A stretch of 64,000 nt of DNA from CAMLHP01 sp035759745 (lineage in GTDB: Bacteria; Gemmatimonadota; Gemmatimonadetes; Gemmatimonadales; GWC2-71-9): the NCBI GenBank assembly GCA_035759745.1, contig DASTUF010000014.1, forward strand, positions 18,633 to 82,632. Reading direction: 5' to 3'. The translations under genes were made by a program, and so were the position numbers. Positions 8,581 through 16,438 of the stretch are shown piece by piece; position 1 is the first letter of the stretch; the number at the start of each line of letters is the position of its first letter. The notes under the pieces are model-generated. The model was given only the letters and a program-made list of their open reading frames with translations. It searched no databases and was not told where the DNA came from.

Positions 8581-8953
8581 ATCTGAAGCCCGTGGCGCGG
8601 ACGGAAAGCCGGCCGGTGGGGTCGCTGCTGAAGAGCAGCACCGCGGAGCGACTGGAGAGGGGCGGCAGGTAGTCGAGCACGACGGAACTGCGTTGCGAGC
8701 CGCCGTCGATGGCGCCCTCCAGGGTGACATCGGCGGCGGTTGCGTCTCCGGCATTGGCGGCGGTGACGAACGCCAGCCACCCTGAGCTCTGGTGGACCAC
8801 ACTGTCCACGGCCACGGAGATGTCGGGAGGCCGGCGCGGGCCGTTGAGGGCTGACCGCAGCAGGAAGCCCAGGAGGGCCAGGGTCAGGCTCAGGCCCAGC
8901 GCGGCCACCACCCACTCGGCGGTGGGAATCGGCTGGCTTTTGCGGGCGCTCAC
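8579..8953 (-). CDS. TIGR02588 family protein
   Basis: 124 residues. One N-terminal membrane segment (about 14-35, VVAALGLSLTLALLGFLL) is followed by a short beta-rich extracytoplasmic domain (SSGWLAFVTAANAGDATAADV, LDYLPPLSSRSAVLLF). I recognise it as the small protein family found next to TIGR02587; its function is unknown. The GTG at 8953 overlaps the TGA of the upstream gene (GTGA), so the pair is translationally coupled. Confidence 0.75.
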   Translation of the reverse strand: MSARKSQPIPTAEWVVAALGLSLTLALLGFLLRSALNGPRRPPDISVAVDSVVHQSSGWLAFVTAANAGDATAADVTLEGAIDGGSQRSSVVLDYLPPLSSRSAVLLFSSDPTGRLSVRATGFR

Positions 8954-9762
8954 AGGATCAGCCGGGCGGCGGCGGCGCCGACGGCGGCAGGGAAGCCCAG
9001 GACGACGACTTCGGACAGCACGAACGCGAGTGAAGTGTCGTCGGTCCGGCCGAAGAGCCAGAGCACCAGCAGTGAAGTGAGCAGCGCGAGCGCGTAGCCC
9101 GCGACGCTGAACCGCAGCGCGATGGAAGTCAGGGTCATCTCCTCGGGCCGGCGATGGTGCCCCTTGAACTCGAGGGAATAGACGAAGCCGTGCATGATCG
9201 CGAGTGACACCAGCACCAGGCCGATGCTGTGCCAGGGAGACATCCGTGCCGCCAGAAGCACCACCTCGTCGGTCGGCGCCACGTTGATCGAAAGGAATAG
9301 CGCCCCGACGAGCATGGAGAGGAGCTGCGACGGGTAACTGGCCTTGATGCGGCGGTCTCGCTTCTGCTGTTCCCGTCGCTCCTGCTCCGGCGACGCATGC
9401 AGCTGGCTCTGGGCCAGCAGCGCGCCGACCGCCCCTGCGACGGCCAGCAGCCCGACGCTCCCCGTCGCCTCCCGCAGCGAGGTGCCTGCGCCCAGCACGT
9501 GCAGCAGGAGCAGGACCATGATGCTGATGAGAAAGGCGGCGGCGAGCGCAACCAGCGCGTCCACACCGTCCTGGACCAGCTCCACCGTGGGCTCGAAGCC
9601 GACCAGGTGCGACAGCCCCACCAGCATCGGCAACGCCAGCGCCACGAGCAGCGCCAGCCGGAACGGCGACATGGCGTGACCCAGCACCCACATCTCCATG
9701 GTCATGAAGAGCGGCAGCGAGAAAATCAGGGCTCCGGCGCAGGCGCGCGCCAGCCCCCGCAT
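8950..9762 (-). CDS. TIGR02587/DUF2391 family integral membrane protein
   Basis: 270 residues with about seven hydrophobic segments; the family signature near the N-terminus (FSLPLFMTMEMWVLG) is clear. Its function is unknown. The ATG at 9762 gives the usual family length. Upstream, AAAGGAG ends seven bases before an in-frame ATC (codon 9786-9784), a better ribosome-binding match than any before the ATG, so initiation at ATC, eight codons earlier, is possible. It forms a two-gene unit with TIGR02588. Confidence 0.78.
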   Translation of the reverse strand: MRGLARACAGALIFSLPLFMTMEMWVLGHAMSPFRLALLVALALPMLVGLSHLVGFEPTVELVQDGVDALVALAAAFLISIMVLLLLHVLGAGTSLREATGSVGLLAVAGAVGALLAQSQLHASPEQERREQQKRDRRIKASYPSQLLSMLVGALFLSINVAPTDEVVLLAARMSPWHSIGLVLVSLAIMHGFVYSLEFKGHHRRPEEMTLTSIALRFSVAGYALALLTSLLVLWLFGRTDDTSLAFVLSEVVVLGFPAAVGAAAARLIL

Positions 9763-9888
9763 GAAATGCCGTTCCGCAGCGTCGATGGGAACACTCCTTT
9801 CGTCCGGCTGCCTAGCCGCGCGACCCGGGGACAAGCTACTTTCGAGGCCCCGTCACCGGCGCTCGGCCGACGCTTCACGAGGAGCTGA

Positions 9889-10824
9889 ATGATACGTCAA
9901 AGCCTGCTGTGGCTCTCCCAACAGGATAGCATCTTCCGGCTGGTTCGCAGCAATCCGCTGGCCTGGAAGTTCGCCTCGCGGTTCGTGGCTGGCGAGACCA
10001 TCGAGGAGGGGGTGGCCGTCGCCTCGCAGCTGGCCGTCAGGGGGATCACCGCATCGCTCGACCTGCTGGGCGAGAGCGTCTCCCGTGCCGAGGAGGCGAT
10101 CGCGGCGAAGGATGAGTATCTCCGCATGCTGGACCGGATGGCGGCAGCCGGCGGCCTCGAGGTCAACGTCTCGGTCAAGCTGACCCAGATGGGGTTCGAC
10201 ATCGACGAGGCGCTGTGCCTCCAGAACATGCGGGAGATCCTGACCCGCGCCGCCGCCCTGGACGGGTTCGTCCGCCTGGACATGGAGAGCTCGGACTACA
10301 CCCAGCGCACCCTCGACTTCTTCGCCACCGAGCTCCACCCCGCGTTCGGCAACCGTTGCGGCGTGGTGATCCAGACCGCGTTGCGGCGCTCGGAGGGTGA
10401 TATCGAGCGGCTCATCACCATGGGCGCGCGGGTGCGGCTCTGCAAGGGTGCGTACCTCGAGCCGCCGGACGTGGCGTTTCCCGACAAGGCGGACGTCGAC
10501 CGCAACTACGTCCAGCTCATGGAGCGGCTGCTGCTCGAGGGCAACTACCCCGGCCTCGCCACCCACGATCCCACCATCATCACCCACGCGCGCGAGTTCG
10601 TCTCCCGGCAGGCCATCCCGGCCGACCGGTTCGAGTTCCAGATGTTGTACGGCGTGCGACGCGACCTGCAGCACCAGTTGCGTGACGCCGGGCACCGGAT
10701 GCGGGTGTACGTCGCGTTCGGCACCCAGTGGTATCCCTACCTCATGCGCCGGCTGGCGGAGCGACCTGCCAACATCGCGTTCATGCTGGGCAACCTGGTC
10801 AAGGAGTCCGTCAGCAGAGGGTGA
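9889..10824 (+). CDS. putA: Proline dehydrogenase
   Basis: 311 residues, the length of monofunctional bacterial PRODH. It is an FAD-dependent TIM barrel that oxidises L-proline to delta-1-pyrroline-5-carboxylate and passes electrons to the membrane quinone pool. Family signatures seen are VSVKLTQMG, VRLDMESSDYTQRT, VRLCKGAYLEP, EFQMLYGVR and the C-terminal FGTQWYPYLMRRLAERPAN that binds substrate carboxylate and FAD. GAGGAG lies just before the ATG. A P5C dehydrogenase is not in the window. The stop overlaps the GTG of the next small gene (GTGA). Confidence 0.93.
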   Translation: MIRQSLLWLSQQDSIFRLVRSNPLAWKFASRFVAGETIEEGVAVASQLAVRGITASLDLLGESVSRAEEAIAAKDEYLRMLDRMAAAGGLEVNVSVKLTQMGFDIDEALCLQNMREILTRAAALDGFVRLDMESSDYTQRTLDFFATELHPAFGNRCGVVIQTALRRSEGDIERLITMGARVRLCKGAYLEPPDVAFPDKADVDRNYVQLMERLLLEGNYPGLATHDPTIITHAREFVSRQAIPADRFEFQMLYGVRRDLQHQLRDAGHRMRVYVAFGTQWYPYLMRRLAERPANIAFMLGNLVKESVSRG

Positions 10825-11135
10825 CCGATTTCACGCTGGGTGGGTACATGGCCACCCATGGACGGGCCGCTGCGTTCGGCGGTAGCGACGGCGAATCGTA
10901 TTCGGTGGGGCTGTTCACCGACGAGGCGCCCGACGAGCGGGGACGCTACGGCGCCGCGCTGCTGTTCGTCCGATGGTCGCGCGCCGGCGACCGGCCGGTG
11001 GGGCACGTGGAGACTCCGGCGCTGGCCTGGGGGCGGACACCGGATGAGGCGGAAGAACGGGTCAAGGCGCTTTCGCTGTTCGACGTGAAGGCCGCGCTGG
11101 ACGAAGCAATTGCGGCCGCGCCAGGTGAGTGGTGA
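10821..11135 (+). CDS. Conserved small hypothetical protein
   Basis: 104 residues, with no family I can name. It has a strand-rich N-terminal half (AAAFGGSDGESYSVGLF, GAALLFVRWSRAGDRP) and an amphipathic C-terminal helix (DEAEERVKALSLFDVKAAL). There is no signal peptide or membrane segment, so it is probably cytoplasmic. The GTG at 10821 forms a GTGA overlap with the proline dehydrogenase stop, and its own stop overlaps the GTG of rsgA, placing it in the middle of a three-gene coupled unit. Confidence 0.7.
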   Translation: MTDFTLGGYMATHGRAAAFGGSDGESYSVGLFTDEAPDERGRYGAALLFVRWSRAGDRPVGHVETPALAWGRTPDEAEERVKALSLFDVKAALDEAIAAAPGEW

Positions 11136-12049
11136 GCACGGAAACGGCTCGCCTGCTGGGCCGGGTGCTCCAGCGCGACGGCGCCACCTACCGGGTGCTG
11201 GTCGCGACCACCGAGTACCGCGCGGTGCTGCGGGGCCGGGTCAAGCGTGATGCCGAGAAACTGGTGGCGGGGGATATCGTCGAGCTCGAACCGGAAACCG
11301 GTGGCGAACTGCTCGCCATCGCCGGGGTCGAACCGAGGCGATCGCTGCTGGAGCGACGGGTGCCGGACGGACGCGGCACCCGGCCGGTCGCCGCGAACGT
11401 CGATGAAGTGTTCGTGGCGACGTCCATCCGTGACCCCGCGCCGGTGCCCCAGCTGCTCGACCGCCTGCTGGTGCTGGCCGAAGTGAGCAGCATTCCCGCC
11501 GCGCTGGTCATCAACAAGGTGGACATCGCCCCGGCCCATTCGCTGGTGGAGCGCTTTCGCCTCACGGGATATCCCATCTACCAGACCAGCGCCGCGACCG
11601 GCGCCGGCGTCGACGCGTTCGGCGAGGCGCTGCGGCGCCATACATCGGTGGTGACCGGGGCGTCGGGTGTGGGGAAATCAAGCCTGCTCAACGCGGTGCA
11701 GCCGGGACTGGGCCTTCGGGTTGGCGCCATCAGCGAAAAGTCCCGCCGGGGCCGGCACACCACCGTCAGCGCGGTGATGATCCCGCTGGCGCGAGGTGGC
11801 TTCCTGGTGGACACGCCGGGGTTCAGCGATGTGGGATTGTGGGGAGTGGATGCGCGGGAGCTGGCGTCGTGCTTCCCGGAAATGCGGCCCTTCATCGGCA
11901 CCTGCCGGTTCAACGACTGCCGTCACCAGCATGAGCCGGGCTGCCAGGTCCTCGACGCCGTTGCGCGCGGGGAGATCCTGACAGACCGGCTGCAGAGCTA
12001 TCACCTGCTGCTGGCAGAGCTGCGGGCGGAGCCGGAGGCTTGGGAATAG
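11132..12049 (+). CDS. rsgA: Ribosome small subunit-dependent GTPase A
   Basis: 305 residues. The order is OB-fold, circularly permuted GTPase (G4 NKVD before G1 GASGVGKSS, then G3 DTPG) and a zinc knuckle (C-x5-C-x-H-x5-C: CRFNDCRHQHEPGC). It acts in late 30S subunit maturation and is activated by the ribosome. GTG 11132 overlaps the preceding stop by the GTGA pattern and leaves AGGTGA a workable distance upstream; GTG 11129 is possible. Its TAG stop is the first triplet of the heptad array at 12047. Confidence 0.95.
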   Translation: MSTETARLLGRVLQRDGATYRVLVATTEYRAVLRGRVKRDAEKLVAGDIVELEPETGGELLAIAGVEPRRSLLERRVPDGRGTRPVAANVDEVFVATSIRDPAPVPQLLDRLLVLAEVSSIPAALVINKVDIAPAHSLVERFRLTGYPIYQTSAATGAGVDAFGEALRRHTSVVTGASGVGKSSLLNAVQPGLGLRVGAISEKSRRGRHTTVSAVMIPLARGGFLVDTPGFSDVGLWGVDARELASCFPEMRPFIGTCRFNDCRHQHEPGCQVLDAVARGEILTDRLQSYHLLLAELRAEPEAWE

Positions 12050-12118
12050 GGGTTAGGGGTTAGGGACTGGGGTTTGGGCCCTGATCCCTAATCCCTAACG
12101 CCTGATCCCTGACCCCTA
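12047..12118. repeat. Inverted heptad array, word TAGGGGT, holding both convergent stop codons
   Basis: Ten seven-base units in unbroken register from 12047: TAGGGGT, TAGGGGT, TAGGGAC, TGGGGTT, TGGGCCC, TGATCCC, TAATCCC, TAACGCC, TGATCCC, TGACCCC, then TA. The outer ends are perfect complements (TAGGGGT and ACCCCTA). The rsgA stop is the first TAG; the OmpA-family stop is the last TAG on the other strand. The top strand of the left arm has four G-runs with short spacers and could form a G-quadruplex; the whole can form a long hairpin. A bidirectional terminator is the likely role. Confidence 0.88.
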
Positions 12119-13318
12119 CTTTTCTGTCACCCGAATGGCGATCCGCCGATTCTGCTGCCGGCCCTCTTCGGTGTTGTTGTCACCGACGGGGTGCTGCTCG
12201 CCGTAGCCTTCCGATTCCAGCCGGTCCTGCGCGATGCCCATGGCCACCAGCTCGCGCATCACGCTGCCGGCCCGGCTCTCGGACAGCCGCTGGTTGGCGG
12301 CGTCATCGCCGGTGTTGTCAGTGTAGCCGCCGAGCTTGACGTGCACATCGGGGAAGGCTTCCAGGATCGCGGCGACGTTGCGCAGTTGCTCCTGTGATTC
12401 CGGCCTCAGCGTGGCTGACCCGGTCTCGAACAGCAGCCGATCAAAGTTGAACCAGGTGGTCTCGTCCACCGGGCTGGCGTCGTCCTGGATGAACGTCACC
12501 AACTGGCTCTCCAGTCCCGTGGCCGGAACCGAGAGGGTCGAGCCGTTGGGGAGCGAGATGGCCCGGCTGCCGGTGCCGTAGGCAGATACGTCACCCGGCT
12601 CCATCATGGGCGTCGGCGCCGCCAGCGTGTCGGTGGCGACTGCCGGCATGTCCGGCGTCCGGCTCCGCGACAGGAACCAGACCAGGCCGAGCGCGACCAG
12701 CGCCGCGACAGCCGCCCAGCCCAGCCCGCCCCGCTTCCGCGGCTCATTGGCGATCCCGCTCATTCTCGGCGCGGCCGAAGTCGCCCCGCTCAGCACCGAC
12801 GAGAAGTCGGCCGGCGCCAGGCCCCGAATGGAATCGCGCTGACCCAGCAACAGCGAGCCAAGGCCGCTGGGAGAGAGCCCTTCGTTCCGCACCCTGCCGG
12901 AAATCAGGCTGAGCAGAATGGGCGCCACCAGCGAGAGCAGACCGTTTGCAGTGGACGAGCGCACGCCGGCGGACCGGCTCACCGCCTCACCCACCCCTGC
13001 CGTGTTCCCGCCGAAAACCATGCGCAGCAACCGGTCGCCCAGCCCGCCGATGACTGACCCGGACGGGCCGCCGGAGAGCAGGTCGCCGATACCGCCAGTC
13101 GTGGTGTCGCTGATGGCGTTGTTGCTGATCAGGCCATGAAGATCCCGCATGGCGCCGGGATCGTTGGCCTTGTTGATCAAACCGAGCAGGATCGAGCCAA
13201 AACCAGCTTCAACTCCCCGGGTAATGCCGGATTCCGATTCGCCGAAACGATCGGCGATCGACTTCACGGTATCGGGAGTCATCAGGGAGCGAAAACCGTC
13301 GATCAGGGTGGTCGACAT
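12116..13318 (-). CDS. DUF937 - transmembrane - OmpA-domain fusion protein
   Basis: 400 residues. About residues 1-185 are a Gly/Ser/Leu-rich DUF937 domain (GFGSILLGLINKA, LLSLVAPILLSLISG). A single membrane segment follows (WAAVAALVALGLVWFL, about 198-213), then a linker, then an OmpA-like peptidoglycan-binding domain (about 285-400: FETGSATLRPESQEQL, GGYTDNTGDDAANQRLSESRA, NRRIAIRV). The topology implies a cytoplasmic DUF937 and a periplasmic OmpA domain gripping peptidoglycan. GGAGGC lies before the ATG. The stop (TAG) is the end of a heptad array. Function unknown. Confidence 0.85.
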   Translation of the reverse strand: MSTTLIDGFRSLMTPDTVKSIADRFGESESGITRGVEAGFGSILLGLINKANDPGAMRDLHGLISNNAISDTTTGGIGDLLSGGPSGSVIGGLGDRLLRMVFGGNTAGVGEAVSRSAGVRSSTANGLLSLVAPILLSLISGRVRNEGLSPSGLGSLLLGQRDSIRGLAPADFSSVLSGATSAAPRMSGIANEPRKRGGLGWAAVAALVALGLVWFLSRSRTPDMPAVATDTLAAPTPMMEPGDVSAYGTGSRAISLPNGSTLSVPATGLESQLVTFIQDDASPVDETTWFNFDRLLFETGSATLRPESQEQLRNVAAILEAFPDVHVKLGGYTDNTGDDAANQRLSESRAGSVMRELVAMGIAQDRLESEGYGEQHPVGDNNTEEGRQQNRRIAIRVTEK

Positions 13319-13435
13319 GGGGTGCCTCCGGACAGGATTTCACGTGCGGTAGGTTCGAAGTGAAACGCCTCGAACTCATCAAGAACGCCAACCGTTCCAA
13401 CCTACCGTTCGGTGCCTGCGGCGCCATGACGCACA

Positions 13436-13753
13436 TCACCGTCGCTTCTCCCACCGATCGGCGTCGCGGGTCTCGACCTTCGCCATCATCCGGTCAAAGG
13501 CCGCGTCGAGGTCGATGCCCTCGCGATTGGCCATGCAGATCAGCACGAAGAGGATATCAGCCATCTCCATGGCGAGGTCGCCCTCGGGTTCCTCCTGCTT
13601 GCGGGTTTTCTGCCCGAACTGGTGATTTACCTCGCGCGCGAGCTCACCCACTTCCTCGGCCAGGCGGGTCATGTTGGTCAGCGGATGGAAGTAGCCCGCT
13701 TCGAATCCGCTGATCCACTGATCGACGCGGCGCTGCAGCGTAGCAAGGGGCAT
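13436..13753 (-). CDS. MazG-like nucleotide pyrophosphohydrolase
   Basis: 105 residues, one MazG domain. Metal-binding EEVGEL (residues 31-36) and EMADILF on the second helix give the four-helix NTP-PPase pattern. It should hydrolyse a (possibly non-canonical) NTP or dNTP to NMP and PPi, a house-cleaning role. It resembles the short YpjD-type proteins rather than two-domain MazG. The ATG abuts a heptad array on its 5' side; I see no ribosome-binding site there. Confidence 0.85.
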   Translation of the reverse strand: MPLATLQRRVDQWISGFEAGYFHPLTNMTRLAEEVGELAREVNHQFGQKTRKQEEPEGDLAMEMADILFVLICMANREGIDLDAAFDRMMAKVETRDADRWEKRR

Positions 13754-13754
13754 T

Positions 13755-13824
13755 GTGAGTGGGGAGTGGGAAGTGGAAAGTGGGAAGTGATATGCCCTAT
13801 GCCTTATGCCTTATGCCATAAGCC
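13755..13824. repeat. Heptad array switching between two words (GGGAGTG-type and TTATGCC-type)
   Basis: Ten units in unbroken seven-base register from 13755: GTGAGTG, GGGAGTG, GGAAGTG, GAAAGTG, GGAAGTG, then ATATGCC, CTATGCC, TTATGCC, TTATGCC, ATAAGCC. The two halves use unrelated words yet keep the same register. It lies between two minus-strand genes; the PfpI-like gene's stop (TAA on the minus strand, 13811-13813) is inside it. Confidence 0.85.
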
Positions 13825-14320
13825 CAATCAGGGCCTTCATGAACTCCGGCAGGTCCCCCGGATTGCGGGACGAAACCAGGTTCCCGTCCACCACCACCGG
13901 GCTGTCCTCCCAGATGAGGCCGGCGTTCTCGAGGTCGTCGCGGATGGCACTGACGCTGGTGCCGCGCCGGCCCTTCACGATACGTGCAGAGATTGGCACC
14001 CAGCCGGCATGGCAGATGAATGCGACGGGCTTGCCGGCCTCGAAGATGCGTCGGGTCACATCCAGAACCCTTGCGGAGCGCCGCAGTTTGTCGGGTGCGA
14101 AGCCCCCGGGGATCACCAGGGCGTCGAAGTCGTCCGCATCGACCTCATCCGCGGTGGCGTCGGGCTTGCAGGGATAGCCGTGCTTCCCGCGGCAGATCTC
14201 GTGATCGAGCCCGGCGACCGTCACGACGGCACCTTCCTCCTCGAGCCGGACCTTGGGATACCAGAGTTCGAGATCCTCGTACAGCGGGGCGACCCAGATG
14301 AGTACTCGTTTTGGAGGCAT
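13811..14320 (-). CDS. DJ-1/PfpI family protein
   Basis: 169 residues with the PfpI/DJ-1 class I glutamine-amidotransferase-like fold. The nucleophile elbow is FICHAGW (Cys then His) and the upstream acidic/Gly motif is LVIPGGFAPDKLR. Members act as deglycases, chaperones or stress-linked hydrolases; which one is open. ATG 14320 was chosen: GCC TCC-rich spacing precedes it and it starts the conserved first strand (KRVLIWVAP). A frame open further upstream only translates a heptad repeat. The last residues and stop also lie in a repeat. Confidence 0.88.
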   Translation of the reverse strand: MPPKRVLIWVAPLYEDLELWYPKVRLEEEGAVVTVAGLDHEICRGKHGYPCKPDATADEVDADDFDALVIPGGFAPDKLRRSARVLDVTRRIFEAGKPVAFICHAGWVPISARIVKGRRGTSVSAIRDDLENAGLIWEDSPVVVDGNLVSSRNPGDLPEFMKALIGLMA

Positions 14321-14329
14321 GATGGGCCT

Positions 14330-14427
14330 GGGTATGGGGCGTAGGGCGTAGGGCATAGGGCATAGGGCGTGGGGCGTGGGGGGTGGGGTGGGGCCCTACG
14401 CCTTACGCCCTATGCCCTACGCCTTAG
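14330..14427. repeat. Inverted heptad array, word GGGCGTA / GCCCTAC (14 units)
   Basis: Fourteen seven-base units in one register: eight or nine G-rich units (GGGTATG, GGGCGTA, GGGCGTA, GGGCATA, GGGCATA, GGGCGTG, GGGCGTG, GGGGGTG, GGGTGGG), then GCCCTAC, GCCTTAC, GCCCTAT, GCCCTAC, GCCTTAG. The arms are complementary and can fold into a long hairpin. Here the array lies between divergent genes (PfpI-like and the 80-residue protein), so termination cannot be its only role. Confidence 0.88.
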
Positions 14428-14492
14428 ATTAGGTGAACCGCCACTGCACGGCCACCCCGGGCCGGTCAATCAGTCCTCTACCCGCATCGCCC

Positions 14493-14735
14493 ATGCGCTC
14501 GCGCGATCGTATTCTTGGGAACCTCGACACGATCTATCGCGAGTCGTACGATCGCGCCAAGGAATCCGCCGACGAGCGCCGCATGGTGGAGCTCGACTGG
14601 GCCTACATGCGCGATCAGCTGATGCTGGAGATCCTGCTCGATATCCGGGACCTGTTCTCGGTTGCTCCCGCCGCCGCCGGCGGCACGGCGCTGGAAAAGC
14701 TCGAAGCCATTCGCCGGCTCACCAAACTCCGCTAG
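14493..14735 (+). CDS. Small conserved-looking hypothetical protein
   Basis: 80 residues, almost entirely helical and highly charged (ILGNLDTIYRESYDRAKE, ADERRMVELDWAYMRDQLM, LEKLEAIRRLTKL). There is no signal, membrane segment or named domain. The ATG is chosen by the onset of coding-like composition; no strong ribosome-binding site is visible. It is followed 17 bases later by the amidohydrolase. Confidence 0.6.
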   Translation: MRSRDRILGNLDTIYRESYDRAKESADERRMVELDWAYMRDQLMLEILLDIRDLFSVAPAAAGGTALEKLEAIRRLTKLR

Positions 14736-14752
14736 CCGAGGTGCACGCACCG

Positions 14753-16435
14753 ATGCCGCTGACATCCGCTCGCGCCCTGCTCATCCTCGCTCTCGCCGCC
14801 TGCACCGCCTCCGACGGCGGACCGGGTGTCTCCCCTCCCCAGGCCGCAGACCTCGTCATCTACGGCCGGGTATGGACCGGCGACAGCGCGGCACCATGGG
14901 CCGGAGCTGTCGCAGTGGCGGGCGACAGCATCGTCGCGGTGGGCGACAGCGCCAGCGTGGCGACCTACGTCGGCGAGGAGACGCGGGTCCTCGACAACGG
15001 CCGTGCGATGGTGGTCCCCGGCTTCATGGACGGCCATGCCCACTTCTCGTCGGGTGGCTACCAGCTCGCCAGCGTGGACCTGCGGGACGCCACCACGCCC
15101 CGGGAGTTCATCCAGCGACTCAAGGCGTACGCTGCCTCGCGTCCGGCGGGTGAGTGGATCACCGGCGGCGACTGGGACCACGAGCGCTGGGTCGGCGCCC
15201 CGCTGCCGGACCGCGCCTGGATCGACAGCGTGACGCCCAACAACCCCGTCTTCGTGAGCCGCCTGGACGGCCACATGGGGCTGGCCAATACGAAGGCACT
15301 TGAGCTGGCGGGCGTGAGCGGGACCCAGCCTGATCCTGCTGGCGGGACAATCGTCCGGCGCAGCGACGGCAGCGCCACCGGCATCCTCAAGGATGGGGCG
15401 CAGGACCCGGTGTATGCTGCGATGCCGGCGCCGACACCGGCGCAGGCCGATTCCGCGATTGCGCGAGCGACGGAATGGGCGGCGTCGAAGGGCGTGACTG
15501 GCGTGTCGTCGGTGAGCGCGTCCTGGTCCGAGGTGGCCGCGCTCGAGCGGGCGCGGGACGCGGGGACGCTGAAGACCCGGGTGTCGGTGTACGTCCCACT
15601 CGAGCGGTGGCGGCAGGCGGCCGAGTCGCTCCGGGTGAATGGGCCGGGTGATGAATGGATTCGCACCGCCGGCGTGAAGGGGTACGTGGACGGTTCGCTG
15701 GGCTCCGGCACCGCGCTCTTCTTCGAGCCTTACAGCGACGACCCGTCGACCTTCGGCCTCATGGTGACGCCCGAGGACTCCTTGCGCCGGTGGATCAGCG
15801 CTGCGGACAGTGCCGGCCTCCAGGTGGTGGTGCACGCCATCGGTGAGCGGGCCAATGCCGTGCTGCTCGACATCTACGAGAACGTTGCCAAGGCGCACGG
15901 GGCGCGGGACCGGCGATTCCGCATCGAACACGCCCAGCACCTGCGGCCGGCTGACGTCGGCCGGTTCGGGCGCATGGGCGTGATCGCATCGATGCAGCCG
16001 TATCATGCAGCCGATGACGGCCGCTGGGCCGGCAAGCGGCTGGGCCCGGAACGGGTGAGGCACAGCTACCAGCTCCGATCGCTGCTGGACAGCGGCGCGA
16101 GGATCACCTTCGGCTCCGACTGGACCGTGGCGCCGATCGACCCGATCCTCGGCATCAAGGCAGCGGTGACCCGGCAGACCCTCGACGGCGCCAATCCCGG
16201 AGGCTGGATTCCGGAGGAGAAGATCAGCGTCGATGAGGCGCTCCGGGCCTACACCTCGGCCAACGCATACGGCGTCTTCGCCGAAAGCTCCCGCGGAGTG
16301 CTGCGCCCCGGCTACCAGGCGGACATCGTGCTGCTGGACCGGGACCTGACCACGGTGCGGCCGGACCAGATCGACCAGGCAGTGGTGCGGGCGACGGTGG
16401 TGGATGGGAAGGTCGTATACGAACGAGCGGAGTAG
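14753..16435 (+). CDS. YtcJ-like amidohydrolase, lipoprotein
   Basis: 560 residues. Leader with lipobox (ILALAACTAS). The metal-dependent hydrolase barrel shows PGFMDGHAHF (first His pair), VVHAIGERAN, FRIEHAQH and FGSDWTVAPIDP (the Asp), with the flanking beta-sandwich at both ends (TRVLDNGRAMVVPG; GYQADIVLLDRDL). It is the amidohydrolase_3/YtcJ family, with hydrolase activity on C-N bonds of unknown substrates; anchored outside the cytoplasm here. The ATG at 14753 starts the leader; an upstream open frame overlaps the small gene at 14493 and is not used. Confidence 0.88.
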   Translation: MPLTSARALLILALAACTASDGGPGVSPPQAADLVIYGRVWTGDSAAPWAGAVAVAGDSIVAVGDSASVATYVGEETRVLDNGRAMVVPGFMDGHAHFSSGGYQLASVDLRDATTPREFIQRLKAYAASRPAGEWITGGDWDHERWVGAPLPDRAWIDSVTPNNPVFVSRLDGHMGLANTKALELAGVSGTQPDPAGGTIVRRSDGSATGILKDGAQDPVYAAMPAPTPAQADSAIARATEWAASKGVTGVSSVSASWSEVAALERARDAGTLKTRVSVYVPLERWRQAAESLRVNGPGDEWIRTAGVKGYVDGSLGSGTALFFEPYSDDPSTFGLMVTPEDSLRRWISAADSAGLQVVVHAIGERANAVLLDIYENVAKAHGARDRRFRIEHAQHLRPADVGRFGRMGVIASMQPYHAADDGRWAGKRLGPERVRHSYQLRSLLDSGARITFGSDWTVAPIDPILGIKAAVTRQTLDGANPGGWIPEEKISVDEALRAYTSANAYGVFAESSRGVLRPGYQADIVLLDRDLTTVRPDQIDQAVVRATVVDGKVVYERAE

Positions 16436-16438
16436 CGC

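Noticed and set aside
13436..13753. Toxin-antitoxin system (because of the Maz name)
   Set aside because: MazG is a nucleotide pyrophosphohydrolase; no mazE/mazF nearby.
14369..14752. N-terminal extension of the amidohydrolase
   Set aside because: It overlaps the 80-residue gene and a repeat; the leader peptide starts at 14753.
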